Below are positions 1 through 9,220 of a DNA stretch of 29,199 bases, one piece after another (position 1 is the first letter of the stretch; each line of letters begins with the position of its first letter). The notes under the pieces are model-generated. The model was not told the DNA's origin and did not search any database. It saw nothing but the letters and a program-made list of their open reading frames with translations. Made by a program: the position numbers and the translations under genes. This stretch comes from CAYOHR01 sp964512145 (GTDB taxonomy: Bacteria > Bacteroidota > Bacteroidia > Flavobacteriales_G > JALEGO01): contig CAZEIM010000035.1 of assembly GCA_964512145.1 (NCBI GenBank), forward strand, positions 1 to 29,199. The letters are read 5' to 3'.

Positions 1-238
1 ACACCTCGGAGTGTACATCGATCCCTAACTCTATCTTATTTATAATGTTATAATCTTTAAAATTACTGCCCGTTTTGGGGAATATTTGCAAGGTATCTGA
101 ACTACTGGCAGCATCCGATACCACCACATGGGAATACCCCGCTTTGGGTAAACTCTTTTCCATAAATACTTGGTGGGCAGCAAAAAAATCAACTAAGAAA
201 AGGAGAAAAAACAAAAATATAAACCAGAATTTTTTCAT
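1..238 (-). CDS. Exported protein of unknown function, 3' end beyond window
   Basis: The reading frame opens with ATG at 238 and stays open for 79 codons to the window edge, so only the N-terminal part is visible. The first ~20 residues are a strongly hydrophobic signal peptide (MKKFWFIFLFFLLFLVDFFA) followed by a polar region; no lipobox cysteine is seen. I do not recognise the family. It begins 8 bp after the stop of the upstream gene, so it is probably the last visible member of the long minus-strand operon. Its base composition (about 36% GC over 1-240, counted by hand) is higher than the adjacent gene (about 22% in 241-300), which could mean a different history. A short plus-strand frame over the same bases is judged to be its shadow. 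Confidence 0.7.
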   Translation of the reverse strand, partial: MKKFWFIFLFFLLFLVDFFAAHQVFMEKSLPKAGYSHVVVSDAASSSDTLQIFPKTGSNFKDYNIINKIELGIDVHSEV

Positions 239-246
239 AGCTAAAA

Positions 247-969
247 TTATTTATAATATCTATTGTCGATGAGTTGAAAATCTTTAAAATTATCTGTGAG
301 AATGAGAGTGTTATTTATAGTTTTTAAATATTTTGATATATTACAAGAAATATTTACTGAAGAATTAAGTTTTAATTGATTGGAGATAGAAATTTTAGGA
401 GCAATAGAGGTTTCTTGGTTGTTTTCGTCATAATGTGTTAGAGAATAATATATAATATATTCTGAAATGAAACCTGGTTTATCAACCGTAAATTCTACTT
501 GATGAAAAGGACTATCTTTAGAATATATAAATTTATAAAAATCTTTTTCAGAAGAAGAAAAATATAATATTTCTATAGCTTTGTTGATATCTCGAATAAA
601 ATTTTGATTAGAATTTATGGAAATTAGATTTTTATCTGGATTATTTATTAAAATTACTTTTTGAGAAGAGTCTATAATAATTTGGTGTAAATTATTTTGA
701 ATAGTTTTTATTCCCAATTGCATAGCTTCTATACAGGTGGAATTAACTTTAAGATATCCACTACTTTTTTCATGTGGAGTATAAGAAGAATGATCTTTAT
801 AAGATGAATAATTGATAACTAATTCGAATGATTTTAAATTTTTATAAAAATCAAAAACGATATTTAATTTTTTCTCAGCTTCTTCACTAGAAATTTTTAC
901 CCATTTTATTTGACCAAATGAAGAATCAAAAAAAAATATACACGAAAATATAATTAAAAGATATCTCAC
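247..969 (-). CDS. Exported protein of unknown function, 240 aa
   Basis: Starts with GTG at 969; no ATG is available between the preceding stop and this codon. Residues 1-19 form a signal peptide ending SFG before QIKW. The mature part is rich in Asn, Ser, Ile and Lys and looks like alternating beta strands, with a weak LolA-like feel near residues 40-115 (a helix, then strands with 'GYLKV'-type segments). That resemblance is impressionistic and I assign no function. The gene lies 9 bp after the stop of the PKD/propeller gene and in the same frame, so it is most likely co-transcribed. It could be a periplasmic or surface partner of the large proteins upstream. Confidence 0.75.
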   Translation of the reverse strand: MRYLLIIFSCIFFFDSSFGQIKWVKISSEEAEKKLNIVFDFYKNLKSFELVINYSSYKDHSSYTPHEKSSGYLKVNSTCIEAMQLGIKTIQNNLHQIIIDSSQKVILINNPDKNLISINSNQNFIRDINKAIEILYFSSSEKDFYKFIYSKDSPFHQVEFTVDKPGFISEYIIYYSLTHYDENNQETSIAPKISISNQLKLNSSVNISCNISKYLKTINNTLILTDNFKDFQLIDNRYYK

Positions 970-978
970 ACAAATGAA

Positions 979-3477
979 TTAAGGCTTCTTAATAAAAGTA
1001 TTAGACTCTTGGATGGTCATAATTCCCTTTTCTGTTTCTTTTTTAATTCTAACTAACTGACCTTCTTCGTTATACTCATAAAATGTCCCAAAATTTCTTT
1101 CATCTAATTCTGCAACAAATCTTAAATTTACTGGGTCGTAAACATATGATTTAAAAGAAGCATCAAAAGGAAACAGCCTAATGTCGTCAAAATATACATC
1201 TCCTAAATCAGATTCAAGTTTAAGTTGAACATTAACAGCATCATTTGGAATATTGAATTCATTTTCGATTAATTGCCATCCATCAATTATAGGTCCTTTT
1301 GGATAAAAAGGGCCTGCTACAGTAGTAGATGAACTTGAATTTGTAAATATAAGAGAAATTTTAGGCTTAGAATATGAATATGGCAAACCTGTACCGGAAG
1401 AGATTTTCTCCATAGCCCAAGCACTGATAACATATTTTTTACCACCGGTAGGAGCAAATGTTCCAATACAAGATTCACAGGGAGGCGGGATATAAGGATC
1501 GGTTATAGTAATTGGAATAGTTATTAAATCATTACATCGAATACATGGGTTGTCATTTTGTACAAAAAATGTTACATTATACGTGCCAGCAGTATTAAAT
1601 GTATGTGTGGAGTTTGCAGTACTAGCAAAATTTCCATCACCAAAATTCCATTGAAAATATACGATATTATAGTCAGGATCTGTGGATGTATTTGTAAAAG
1701 AAATAGGTGACCCTGTATTTAAGGTGCCTGAAAAAGTAAAATTCGCATTAATATTACAGGCTTGCTGAGTATTGGTTGTACAAATTTTTCCAGTATTTAA
1801 TATTAAATTTTCACTAAGTGCTGATATATTATAATCTACTAGTTGGGCAGTAGTAATTATTGGTGGTCTTACACTGTAAGTATATGTAAAAGAATTAATA
1901 CCTGGATTATTTGTGCTTTGTGTTTTACAAAAATCATCTACATTATCCATTCTTGAAATAAAGATATCGTTTGAACCAAACCCCCCGGTGTTTAAATTTA
2001 GTGAAACAAATGCAGCTAATGCATTTGATCCGGAGATTTGTATTTTTGATAAGTTTAGGGAAGAAATTTCTTCAAAACGTTTTGTAAAGATTAAATTACC
2101 GGAAGAAGAAAACTTCAGTAATTTTGATTTATAATCATTTGGTTCATCTGGATTAAAAAGTGAAAGGTATATATTTCCATTACCATCTTCCGTTAAGCCT
2201 TGTACTCCAGCATTCCATAAAGAAGAATTAATATTTACAGTTATTGTTTTTTCCCATAACTTTGAAAATGAGCTGTTAAATTTTCTTATACTTACATCTC
2301 TTTTTGCATTTATAGTACTCGCAGTGTGCTCTCCTGCAATAACAAACCCACCATCTATTGTTTTTATTACTTTATAAAATTCTTCATTAAAAGAGTTACT
2401 ACCATCATATAGTGTAGTACTAACATTTATATTTTGATCGTAATGAACCATTATACTATGACGACCACCTGAGTGAAAACCGCCAACAGCAATAAAACCA
2501 TTATTACCATCTGAAATAAAATCATAAAATTGCGCATCACCCGAAAAGTCAAATTTCTTTTTATTATTACTACCAGGAAGTATATTGCCATTACCATCTA
2601 TTTTTAACACTACTAAATCTTCAATAGAACTATTCACACTTTCTGAGTATATTAAAAAGAATGTTCCAGAGTTTGAGGGAAGGATAAAGGAATTTCTGTC
2701 TCTTTTACTTGATCCAAATCTTTTTGACCAAATAATATTTCCATTACTACCATTAATTTTAAATAAATGAACATTTGCATCATGATTTGGATTAGAAGTA
2801 TTAGAGGAATCGGTAGTTACAAAATACTCAGTATTAGAAATTCTATGAATAGATCGAGCACTATAACCCCCTGATACTTGTTTTGACCATATTAAATTTC
2901 CATCGCCACTTAATTTAACAAGTAACATTTTGTTATTATCTTGAAGTCCAACGGCAAAGTATTCATTGGTAGCTGGGTTATAATCTAGTGCATGAATAAT
3001 GTTACTTTTGCTGTCTCCAAAAAAGTTGTAAAAATCACATCCAGTAGACGAACCACCCCCACTTGGAGGGAGAGAAATTCTGATAATTTTTGAGTTTGTT
3101 GAACCAGGGGGACACTGATCTCCTACTGGACAATTTCCATTTGGCCCACCCCAAATATATGATAGTTGATAATCTCCAGTATTCGAAAAAGTTAATGTAA
3201 TAGAACCATTGTATAATAAATTATCTTGAATGGTGTGGCTTCCGGCATTATAAGTATTGCCGAATTGATCTGTTGCAGAACCTCCTGTTGGAACAAATAA
3301 TTTAAACGAAGTTACATTACAATCAACACATTTATCGCAGTAAGAACTTGATACAGTAAATGCTAATGAATTTCCCACAAAACCAATGTTAGGGCCAGAT
3401 ATATCTAAGCAATTTGCGTTAAGTTTTAGTATGTTTATACTAAAAATAATAAAAAGAAATATATTAGTAATTTTCAT
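979..3477 (-). CDS. Large exported propeller/PKD protein carrying the C-terminal tail of an RHS/YD-type giant protein, 832 aa
   Basis: I chose ATG at 3477: it opens a good signal peptide (MKITNIFLFIIFSINILKLNA), whereas the longer frame would start at a TTG (3501) inside the previous gene. Order of modules: an Ig-like domain with a CDKCVDC cluster (~20-140); a Gly/Ser linker; a repetitive segment with 'GDGNLIWSK' and 'NGNIIWSK' motifs, typical of a beta-propeller (~150-520); a PKD domain with 'FQWNFGDG' (~575-665); a carbohydrate-binding-like jelly-roll segment starting CESCIGTF (~667-776); and a final ~56-residue tail with two YD-like units (SYVYDPVNLR and FYEYNEEGQLVRIKKETEKG). This tail normally closes very long RHS-related Bacteroidota proteins (family recollection), yet here it is on a separate gene. 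It lies 10 bp after the 1910-residue gene's stop. Probably a surface or secreted protein; no T9SS sorting domain is seen. Confidence 0.88.
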   Translation of the reverse strand: MKITNIFLFIIFSINILKLNANCLDISGPNIGFVGNSLAFTVSSSYCDKCVDCNVTSFKLFVPTGGSATDQFGNTYNAGSHTIQDNLLYNGSITLTFSNTGDYQLSYIWGGPNGNCPVGDQCPPGSTNSKIIRISLPPSGGGSSTGCDFYNFFGDSKSNIIHALDYNPATNEYFAVGLQDNNKMLLVKLSGDGNLIWSKQVSGGYSARSIHRISNTEYFVTTDSSNTSNPNHDANVHLFKINGSNGNIIWSKRFGSSKRDRNSFILPSNSGTFFLIYSESVNSSIEDLVVLKIDGNGNILPGSNNKKKFDFSGDAQFYDFISDGNNGFIAVGGFHSGGRHSIMVHYDQNINVSTTLYDGSNSFNEEFYKVIKTIDGGFVIAGEHTASTINAKRDVSIRKFNSSFSKLWEKTITVNINSSLWNAGVQGLTEDGNGNIYLSLFNPDEPNDYKSKLLKFSSSGNLIFTKRFEEISSLNLSKIQISGSNALAAFVSLNLNTGGFGSNDIFISRMDNVDDFCKTQSTNNPGINSFTYTYSVRPPIITTAQLVDYNISALSENLILNTGKICTTNTQQACNINANFTFSGTLNTGSPISFTNTSTDPDYNIVYFQWNFGDGNFASTANSTHTFNTAGTYNVTFFVQNDNPCIRCNDLITIPITITDPYIPPPCESCIGTFAPTGGKKYVISAWAMEKISSGTGLPYSYSKPKISLIFTNSSSSTTVAGPFYPKGPIIDGWQLIENEFNIPNDAVNVQLKLESDLGDVYFDDIRLFPFDASFKSYVYDPVNLRFVAELDERNFGTFYEYNEEGQLVRIKKETEKGIMTIQESNTFIKKP

Positions 3478-3487
3478 AAAATTATTA

Positions 3488-6400
3488 TTAATCAATATCA
3501 AGTTTTGATGAACTTCCTCCTGCAGGAATTTTTTGAGTTTTATTAAACGTACTTACAGATGTGCACCCTTTAGCATCAGTAACCATAAATTTAATACTCC
3601 ATTCTGTTCCTGACACTCCATAGCTGTTTTCTGAAATTGGACCAATAGTAGGAGAGCCAGAATAAATAATATACTCAAATAAATATGGCGTTTCACCACC
3701 TGTAATTTCAATTTTATTAGAGTATATTCCAGATGATAAGACGGTATTACTCAGTTCTAAATTACATCCACCCCAATTACAATCGGTAATATCCTTTTGT
3801 AATATTACTGGGCTACCGCTAGAAACTTTAATACTATGTTTCCCTGAGTGAGATTGTTCTTTAGTTACATTTGATGTATGGTTAGTGAATTTAAAATGGC
3901 CATCAACACATGGATTATAATCATAATCCTCAAATCCATCAAACCCTATCTCTTTATATTTTGCATTTGCAGCTACGGCTGTGGCTAAAGTGCCATTATA
4001 ACCATACGTTGATGATGAGTAACGGCCTAATGCATCGCGACTTTCCAGTTCTTGTCCAAGTGGACTAAATTCGGTAAGTTCTGTAGAAAATGTCCAACCT
4101 TTTTTATCCATGATCCACTCATCGTTTGCAATTAATTTATAAAAAGGAGTGTATGAGCTAAGCATACCGTCTTTTCTAATATTGGTATTGTTATTATAAA
4201 TACTCTGAGTTCTTCCGGATAAATGTACTTGATTTCTTTTTACCGCCCAATTTCCTTTATTTCCAATGAAATAAGGATTACTTTGTGTGCTAGAAATATA
4301 GTTTGAAGATAAACAATCGCAATAAGTTCTCCATTCATCAGAGTATTCAATAGCAGATGCTTGTAATACTTGATCGTAAATGTTAGTTTTTATAGATTGA
4401 ATAGGATTAGATAATGTTGAAATTTGAGCCATAGGTGCGGCCATCATATTTTTATTTCCTGATCTAATAACCTTAAAGTCAAACAGACCACTAATAGTTG
4501 CACCTGTTTTGTCAACAATTTTAATAGAATTAGTTTTAACCTCAACAACCCATGCTATTTCTCCATTAGATAAAGCTAACTCATCACCTTCGGTAAAATA
4601 CTTTTTGGCGTTACTTATAGTAGCATTTCCAAAATTGAATTGAACATTCGATAATTTTATATTAATGTTTTTATAGGCATGTCCCATTTGTTTATAATAC
4701 CAATAAGCAGGAAATTTTAAACTAAATATTTTATCGTTATAATTAGTATTTACTTCTGTTAATAATACATCACCACTATTTGCATCATACGCTAAATTTT
4801 TTGTTTTAACTACGGATCCTAAATCTTCTGCGATTGTTTCTTCTAGCAAACCAAATTTATGAACTACTTTGGTAGTTACCGCACTTCTAAACATGGTTTT
4901 TTCGTTAGAAAAACTTGGCAGTACCATAGGGAGCACTAAAACGAAAAAAGGAGGAATATAAAACCCATCAACATTTACCATAGCACCAGCAGAATACATT
5001 TCTGTTTTTTGCTCTCTAAAATCGGCTACCATATCATAAAATACGCCAATTTCTTTTTCATGGGTATTTCCTGATTGATCAATAACTGTGGCCATATTAT
5101 CAACCTTGAATGTAAAAGGATAATCCCCTGACTTAGTTTTATATTTATATGTTAGGGAACTTATTGGAAGGGTACCGTCTTCTTGATAAATTTTTTGAGA
5201 CTTAGGCTTACCGTTCATGTCATTTAACTCAATGTAATACCCTTGAGTAGCAGTTAGATAATCTTTTGCGTTAATTTTAAATAATGAAGTTAAACTAAAT
5301 GGATCGGACTTACCTCTTTTGGGATCAACCTTTGTTCTTTTCGTAATTACCGGGAATTCTTTATAGGTATAAAATTCATGTGCTACTTTTCCGGTAGCAT
5401 GTTTTTTTACACCGGGTCGTTTTAAGCTTGATACTTCTATTTTACTGTAGCCTACTGATGGTCCGGGAAAAAATGATTCTCCAAATGGTTCTTCTTTATA
5501 AAATCGTTGATCAGGTGCTAGAGCAATCTTAACATCTTGATATACAGGCATTCTGAAAGGATTCTCTTCGCCTCCCAACATAGGCTCATAACTAGCAACT
5601 CCACTAGAGGTTCCATCCTCTAACGTATATTTATATTCTTGTCCATACGCCATGCTTTCATAATCTCCTTGCGTCATATTTCCCCATTCATCGCTTACAA
5701 ATACTTTCTTTACACGTAAACCACCCCCTAGTTTTTTACCATTAGGGTTATTTAATCGTACCCATGATTTATTTGTTTTAAAATATTGACCAATATTTTT
5801 GTTATTCCATAGTGATAAATTAGGTCCTTGAACAGTTTCGGTAATATTTTTTGCAAAACTAGAGTTTTTGATGGCATTTAACATTTGTAGACCAAATCCT
5901 TGATCGGTAATATCTTGGTCATATACTTGTCTGGATAAATGAATTCTACCAAATTGAACAGCCGCTTTAGATATTGGATTATAATCGCCAGTTTGTGCAT
6001 CACCCATAGATACACTTTTGAATTTAAAGTAGCCATATTTTTTACCTCCAATATCAGTTGTTCCAATAGATGTCTTATCAATTAATGCGTACCCTGGAAC
6101 ATAATCCCATAATGAAATATTTGAGGGATTTCCAAAATTCACAAAAAATTTAAAATACATTTCATGTATCCCTTTGAAATATTCTTGTATGTTTTCCTGA
6201 TCTTCCTGCATTTCAAAAATTAAGTATGGATTTTTTTCAGAAAGGTTACTTAGGTTATGATTGTCAACTCCATTGGATATCACCGTTGAGCTGTTTGGAG
6301 TAGAATTAGAAGATCCTACAATTTTAAACATTTGCATGGCTTTTTTATGCTGAACATAAGCATAATCATCGCTTTCATATTCAATATTGAGTATTCCACC

Positions 6401-9220
6401 AGATGGCAGGAATATTTTTTTAACGGTCCAAGCGGAAGTGTATAAATCTGCTAAATTTTTATTTTGTATTACATAAGGTTCTTCAGAATTTGTGACAGGC
6501 ATATCGGAATTACAACTCGTAGTAACAGATGGTTTATAATTGCCCCAGCGATCATATCCTTTGGGGTGATAGTCTGGATTTTGAGAGGCATTACTTTCGT
6601 TATAATCAAAACTATAAACATTAAATCTTGCTTTGTTTGATCTTTGGTATGTGAAATAGATATTTTTTAAGGTTAATTTACCTTTTTTTGCGTTAATATT
6701 TTCAGGTATGCCATCTCGATTTACATCTTTAAATTCATCTACCCCACTGTTATTGGGAATGTTTCCGCATAAATCATATGTGTAATCAAAATGTACGGTT
6801 TTTAAAGGATTTGCATTTATACCATTTTTTCTATAGTCTGGTTTAGAAAAAAGCTTGATACTATCTAATTTTTGTTGCACAACTGTTAAATCTATTACAC
6901 CATTTTCATTTGCACCATATCCGTCTTTTCTATCGCTTTTATAAAAAATAGCTATATGATTTTTAGTTACTATAGAATCTAAATACCATATTTCTTTTTC
7001 GCCATATATGTAGCTTCCCTTATCATCGTTTTGATCAGCTTTTAAACCTTCGTTTAAATTTGCCTGATTAAATGGTGCACGCCATTTATATTTAGCGTTT
7101 AATGTGTCATAGTAAAATCGGGTATAATTTCCTAAATCATTATCGCTTGGTCCTTTTGTATTGTCTATGTCTACATAATCTGAACTGACTACTGCTGTAA
7201 GTAAATAGGAATGGGCATATTTAGGAGTAGTAACTATATTAACATAATTATCTAAACCACTTTTATTACCTGACTCTATACTGTTTCCACTAGGGTCAAC
7301 AGAAGAGTATTTAGTTACAACATTATCTGTACCATGTATATAATTTACCAGACCTGATGTGCAGTCTTTACTTCTTTCATTTTGACCTTTAGTATCCTTA
7401 CCTACAGCAAAAGTAACTTCTTTTTGAATTAAATTATATGCGGGTATAGAGTAAAAGTACCTTTCACCACTAGCTTGTAAAACAGATATTTCTGAAATAT
7501 GATGATTTGGATGATTTGGATTTTTATTACCTAATAAACCGAATTTTTCTACTTCATCATTTCTTAAATATTGCATTACCTGACTTCGTACATCTCGATT
7601 ATTTTTAGAGTTTTTATTTGGTAATTGTTTTGAGTTGGTTTGGGTTTTATGCAATCTTTTCGATAATTTTACATTATACTTACTTATTACATCTAAGCCT
7701 AAATAAACAGGCTCATAATTTCCATAGGAGTCTACCCATTCAGGATTTTGGTCTGCAGTACGCTCACCAGCATCCTTAAAATAAAATGGTTCGTATGTTA
7801 TATCGGAATTTTCATCTTGAAATTGCATGGAGGATCCAGCCAAATTATCATCTTCCCATTTTCCGGAGTTGGTGTTTACATAATTTAATTTAATATCTCC
7901 TCCTCCGTGCACAATATTGCCACCTCCTATTTCTACTCCTATCGATACCCCAGCACTAGTAGTATAATTGGCAGGGTCAAATACATACCCAATATCATTT
8001 CTAACCGGTCTATAACTACCAGCAATTCCTTGACCCGAAATGCTATATAAGTCATATGTAAAGTTGGTTAAGGGGAGATTTGCATTTTCTTCAGGTTGAA
8101 AAGCACCATCTTTTTCTCGGTTAAAGTCTAAAATAGCACTTTTGTCTTTTTGACCTTTACTAGAATTCATATAGCCATACGCTGGATTTTCTATTTTATT
8201 AGTAATTAACTGTTGTGTAGAAAAGTATCCGGAAATATGAGGACTTCCATGTAAACCAAATAACTCTCCACCTGCAGTAAATCGACCGGTTCCAGAAAAG
8301 TTAAACATTGGTAAATCAACAGATGGTGTGAATGTAGGGGTGCCAAAGTCAAACCTCGCTGAAGCATTTAGTATTCCTCCGCCATTTGATCCTGATGCAA
8401 TATCTCCTTTATTATCACCTCGCAATACCTTGTAAAAATAGGATACGGATGAGTTTAAGGATGTGTTAATGGAAATTTGTTTTAGTCCCGCTCTTGAATT
8501 AAATGGAGCAGATATACCTATCGAACTAGAAAGCGATCCAGCACCATCTGTATATTCAGTTTTAGAAATTCGAGCTGAATAAGATAAAGAAGGAGAGATA
8601 CTCAACCCATTTGTGCTACTAGAATTTAATCCCAAACTAGCATTTAATGTACCTTTAGAGCCTTCAGCACCCTTATTTGATAAACTTAATGAAACACCTC
8701 TGTCCATTCCTATCCCATTATAATTATTATAATTTACGCCAATAGAATACCCAACACTTAAAAATTCAAATCCAACTACCTCAGCTGTTATGCCTAATTC
8801 TAAACCGAAAGTTCTATTCGGTTTCATATTAAATTCTTTTGTTATTTTATCTCCATCAAAATCATCCGGAATACCTCTCATATTTCTGTTTATTACCCCG
8901 GGGTTCACATTCCAACCTAATCCAACCCAAGAGGCTTCCTGATCCATGGTAACTCCAGAGTGATAACTAATATTAATTGGATATCCTCCAACATCTAGTA
9001 ATGGAATATTGTAATTAAAGTCTCCAGAAAATAAATCTACCATATTAGAAGTTCCTACAGGTTCAAAACTTTGTACTTCGGGTTGACTTGGACCACCGGT
9101 TAATGCCATAAGATGATAAGGCGCAATACTTAACAGGTGTAGAATAATTAATTTAAATGCGATACTTTTTTTAAAAAAAGTTCGAATGTATTTGGTAGAA
9201 GTATATTTTTTTAATTTCAT
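3488..9220 (-). CDS. Giant RHS/YD-related exported protein, 1910 aa, ending in an SprB-like repeat
   Basis: N-terminus: a long positively charged region then a hydrophobic stretch (residues ~1-40) consistent with export. Residues ~47-123 carry the conserved opening block with 'FSGDFNYNIPLLDVGGYPI', 'ISYHSGV', 'WVGLGWNVNPGVINR' and 'GIPDDFDGD', the Bacteroidota version of the RHS/SpvB-type shell start. Residues ~140-330 are dense amphipathic beta strands. The centre is a long beta-rich body without a motif I recognise. Residues ~1700-1770 include YD-like 'SPLGQELESRDALGRY' and 'YKEIGFDGFEDYDYNPC'. Residues ~1818-1898 resemble an SprB repeat ('ITGGETPYLFEY', 'VTDAKGCT'). The usual closing YD tail is missing here and appears on the next gene. 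The start ATG overlaps the previous stop by 4 bp (ATGA), implying translational coupling. No T9SS sorting domain or toxin domain is visible. The role is unknown; a surface shell or adhesin is an inference. Confidence 0.88.
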   Translation of the reverse strand: MKLKKYTSTKYIRTFFKKSIAFKLIILHLLSIAPYHLMALTGGPSQPEVQSFEPVGTSNMVDLFSGDFNYNIPLLDVGGYPINISYHSGVTMDQEASWVGLGWNVNPGVINRNMRGIPDDFDGDKITKEFNMKPNRTFGLELGITAEVVGFEFLSVGYSIGVNYNNYNGIGMDRGVSLSLSNKGAEGSKGTLNASLGLNSSSTNGLSISPSLSYSARISKTEYTDGAGSLSSSIGISAPFNSRAGLKQISINTSLNSSVSYFYKVLRGDNKGDIASGSNGGGILNASARFDFGTPTFTPSVDLPMFNFSGTGRFTAGGELFGLHGSPHISGYFSTQQLITNKIENPAYGYMNSSKGQKDKSAILDFNREKDGAFQPEENANLPLTNFTYDLYSISGQGIAGSYRPVRNDIGYVFDPANYTTSAGVSIGVEIGGGNIVHGGGDIKLNYVNTNSGKWEDDNLAGSSMQFQDENSDITYEPFYFKDAGERTADQNPEWVDSYGNYEPVYLGLDVISKYNVKLSKRLHKTQTNSKQLPNKNSKNNRDVRSQVMQYLRNDEVEKFGLLGNKNPNHPNHHISEISVLQASGERYFYSIPAYNLIQKEVTFAVGKDTKGQNERSKDCTSGLVNYIHGTDNVVTKYSSVDPSGNSIESGNKSGLDNYVNIVTTPKYAHSYLLTAVVSSDYVDIDNTKGPSDNDLGNYTRFYYDTLNAKYKWRAPFNQANLNEGLKADQNDDKGSYIYGEKEIWYLDSIVTKNHIAIFYKSDRKDGYGANENGVIDLTVVQQKLDSIKLFSKPDYRKNGINANPLKTVHFDYTYDLCGNIPNNSGVDEFKDVNRDGIPENINAKKGKLTLKNIYFTYQRSNKARFNVYSFDYNESNASQNPDYHPKGYDRWGNYKPSVTTSCNSDMPVTNSEEPYVIQNKNLADLYTSAWTVKKIFLPSGGILNIEYESDDYAYVQHKKAMQMFKIVGSSNSTPNSSTVISNGVDNHNLSNLSEKNPYLIFEMQEDQENIQEYFKGIHEMYFKFFVNFGNPSNISLWDYVPGYALIDKTSIGTTDIGGKKYGYFKFKSVSMGDAQTGDYNPISKAAVQFGRIHLSRQVYDQDITDQGFGLQMLNAIKNSSFAKNITETVQGPNLSLWNNKNIGQYFKTNKSWVRLNNPNGKKLGGGLRVKKVFVSDEWGNMTQGDYESMAYGQEYKYTLEDGTSSGVASYEPMLGGEENPFRMPVYQDVKIALAPDQRFYKEEPFGESFFPGPSVGYSKIEVSSLKRPGVKKHATGKVAHEFYTYKEFPVITKRTKVDPKRGKSDPFSLTSLFKINAKDYLTATQGYYIELNDMNGKPKSQKIYQEDGTLPISSLTYKYKTKSGDYPFTFKVDNMATVIDQSGNTHEKEIGVFYDMVADFREQKTEMYSAGAMVNVDGFYIPPFFVLVLPMVLPSFSNEKTMFRSAVTTKVVHKFGLLEETIAEDLGSVVKTKNLAYDANSGDVLLTEVNTNYNDKIFSLKFPAYWYYKQMGHAYKNINIKLSNVQFNFGNATISNAKKYFTEGDELALSNGEIAWVVEVKTNSIKIVDKTGATISGLFDFKVIRSGNKNMMAAPMAQISTLSNPIQSIKTNIYDQVLQASAIEYSDEWRTYCDCLSSNYISSTQSNPYFIGNKGNWAVKRNQVHLSGRTQSIYNNNTNIRKDGMLSSYTPFYKLIANDEWIMDKKGWTFSTELTEFSPLGQELESRDALGRYSSSTYGYNGTLATAVAANAKYKEIGFDGFEDYDYNPCVDGHFKFTNHTSNVTKEQSHSGKHSIKVSSGSPVILQKDITDCNWGGCNLELSNTVLSSGIYSNKIEITGGETPYLFEYIIYSGSPTIGPISENSYGVSGTEWSIKFMVTDAKGCTSVSTFNKTQKIPAGGSSSKLDID

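Noticed and set aside
75..272. Plus-strand 65-codon frame at the left edge
   Set aside because: It overlaps a minus-strand frame with a convincing signal peptide, good operon spacing and continuity past the edge; the plus-strand translation shows no signal or family.
3478..3501. Longer start (TTG at 3501) for the propeller/PKD gene
   Set aside because: It would overlap the end of the giant gene and put eight polar residues before a good signal peptide; ATG at 3477 fits better.
5878..6081. Minus-strand 67-codon frame inside the giant gene, and other short frames inside genes
   Set aside because: They lie wholly within strongly supported coding regions, lack signals or motifs, and read as shadows.
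979..9220. Polymorphic RHS toxin with immunity gene
   Set aside because: No variable C-terminal toxin domain follows the YD tail, and the next genes encode signal-peptide proteins of unknown type rather than a typical small cytoplasmic immunity protein.
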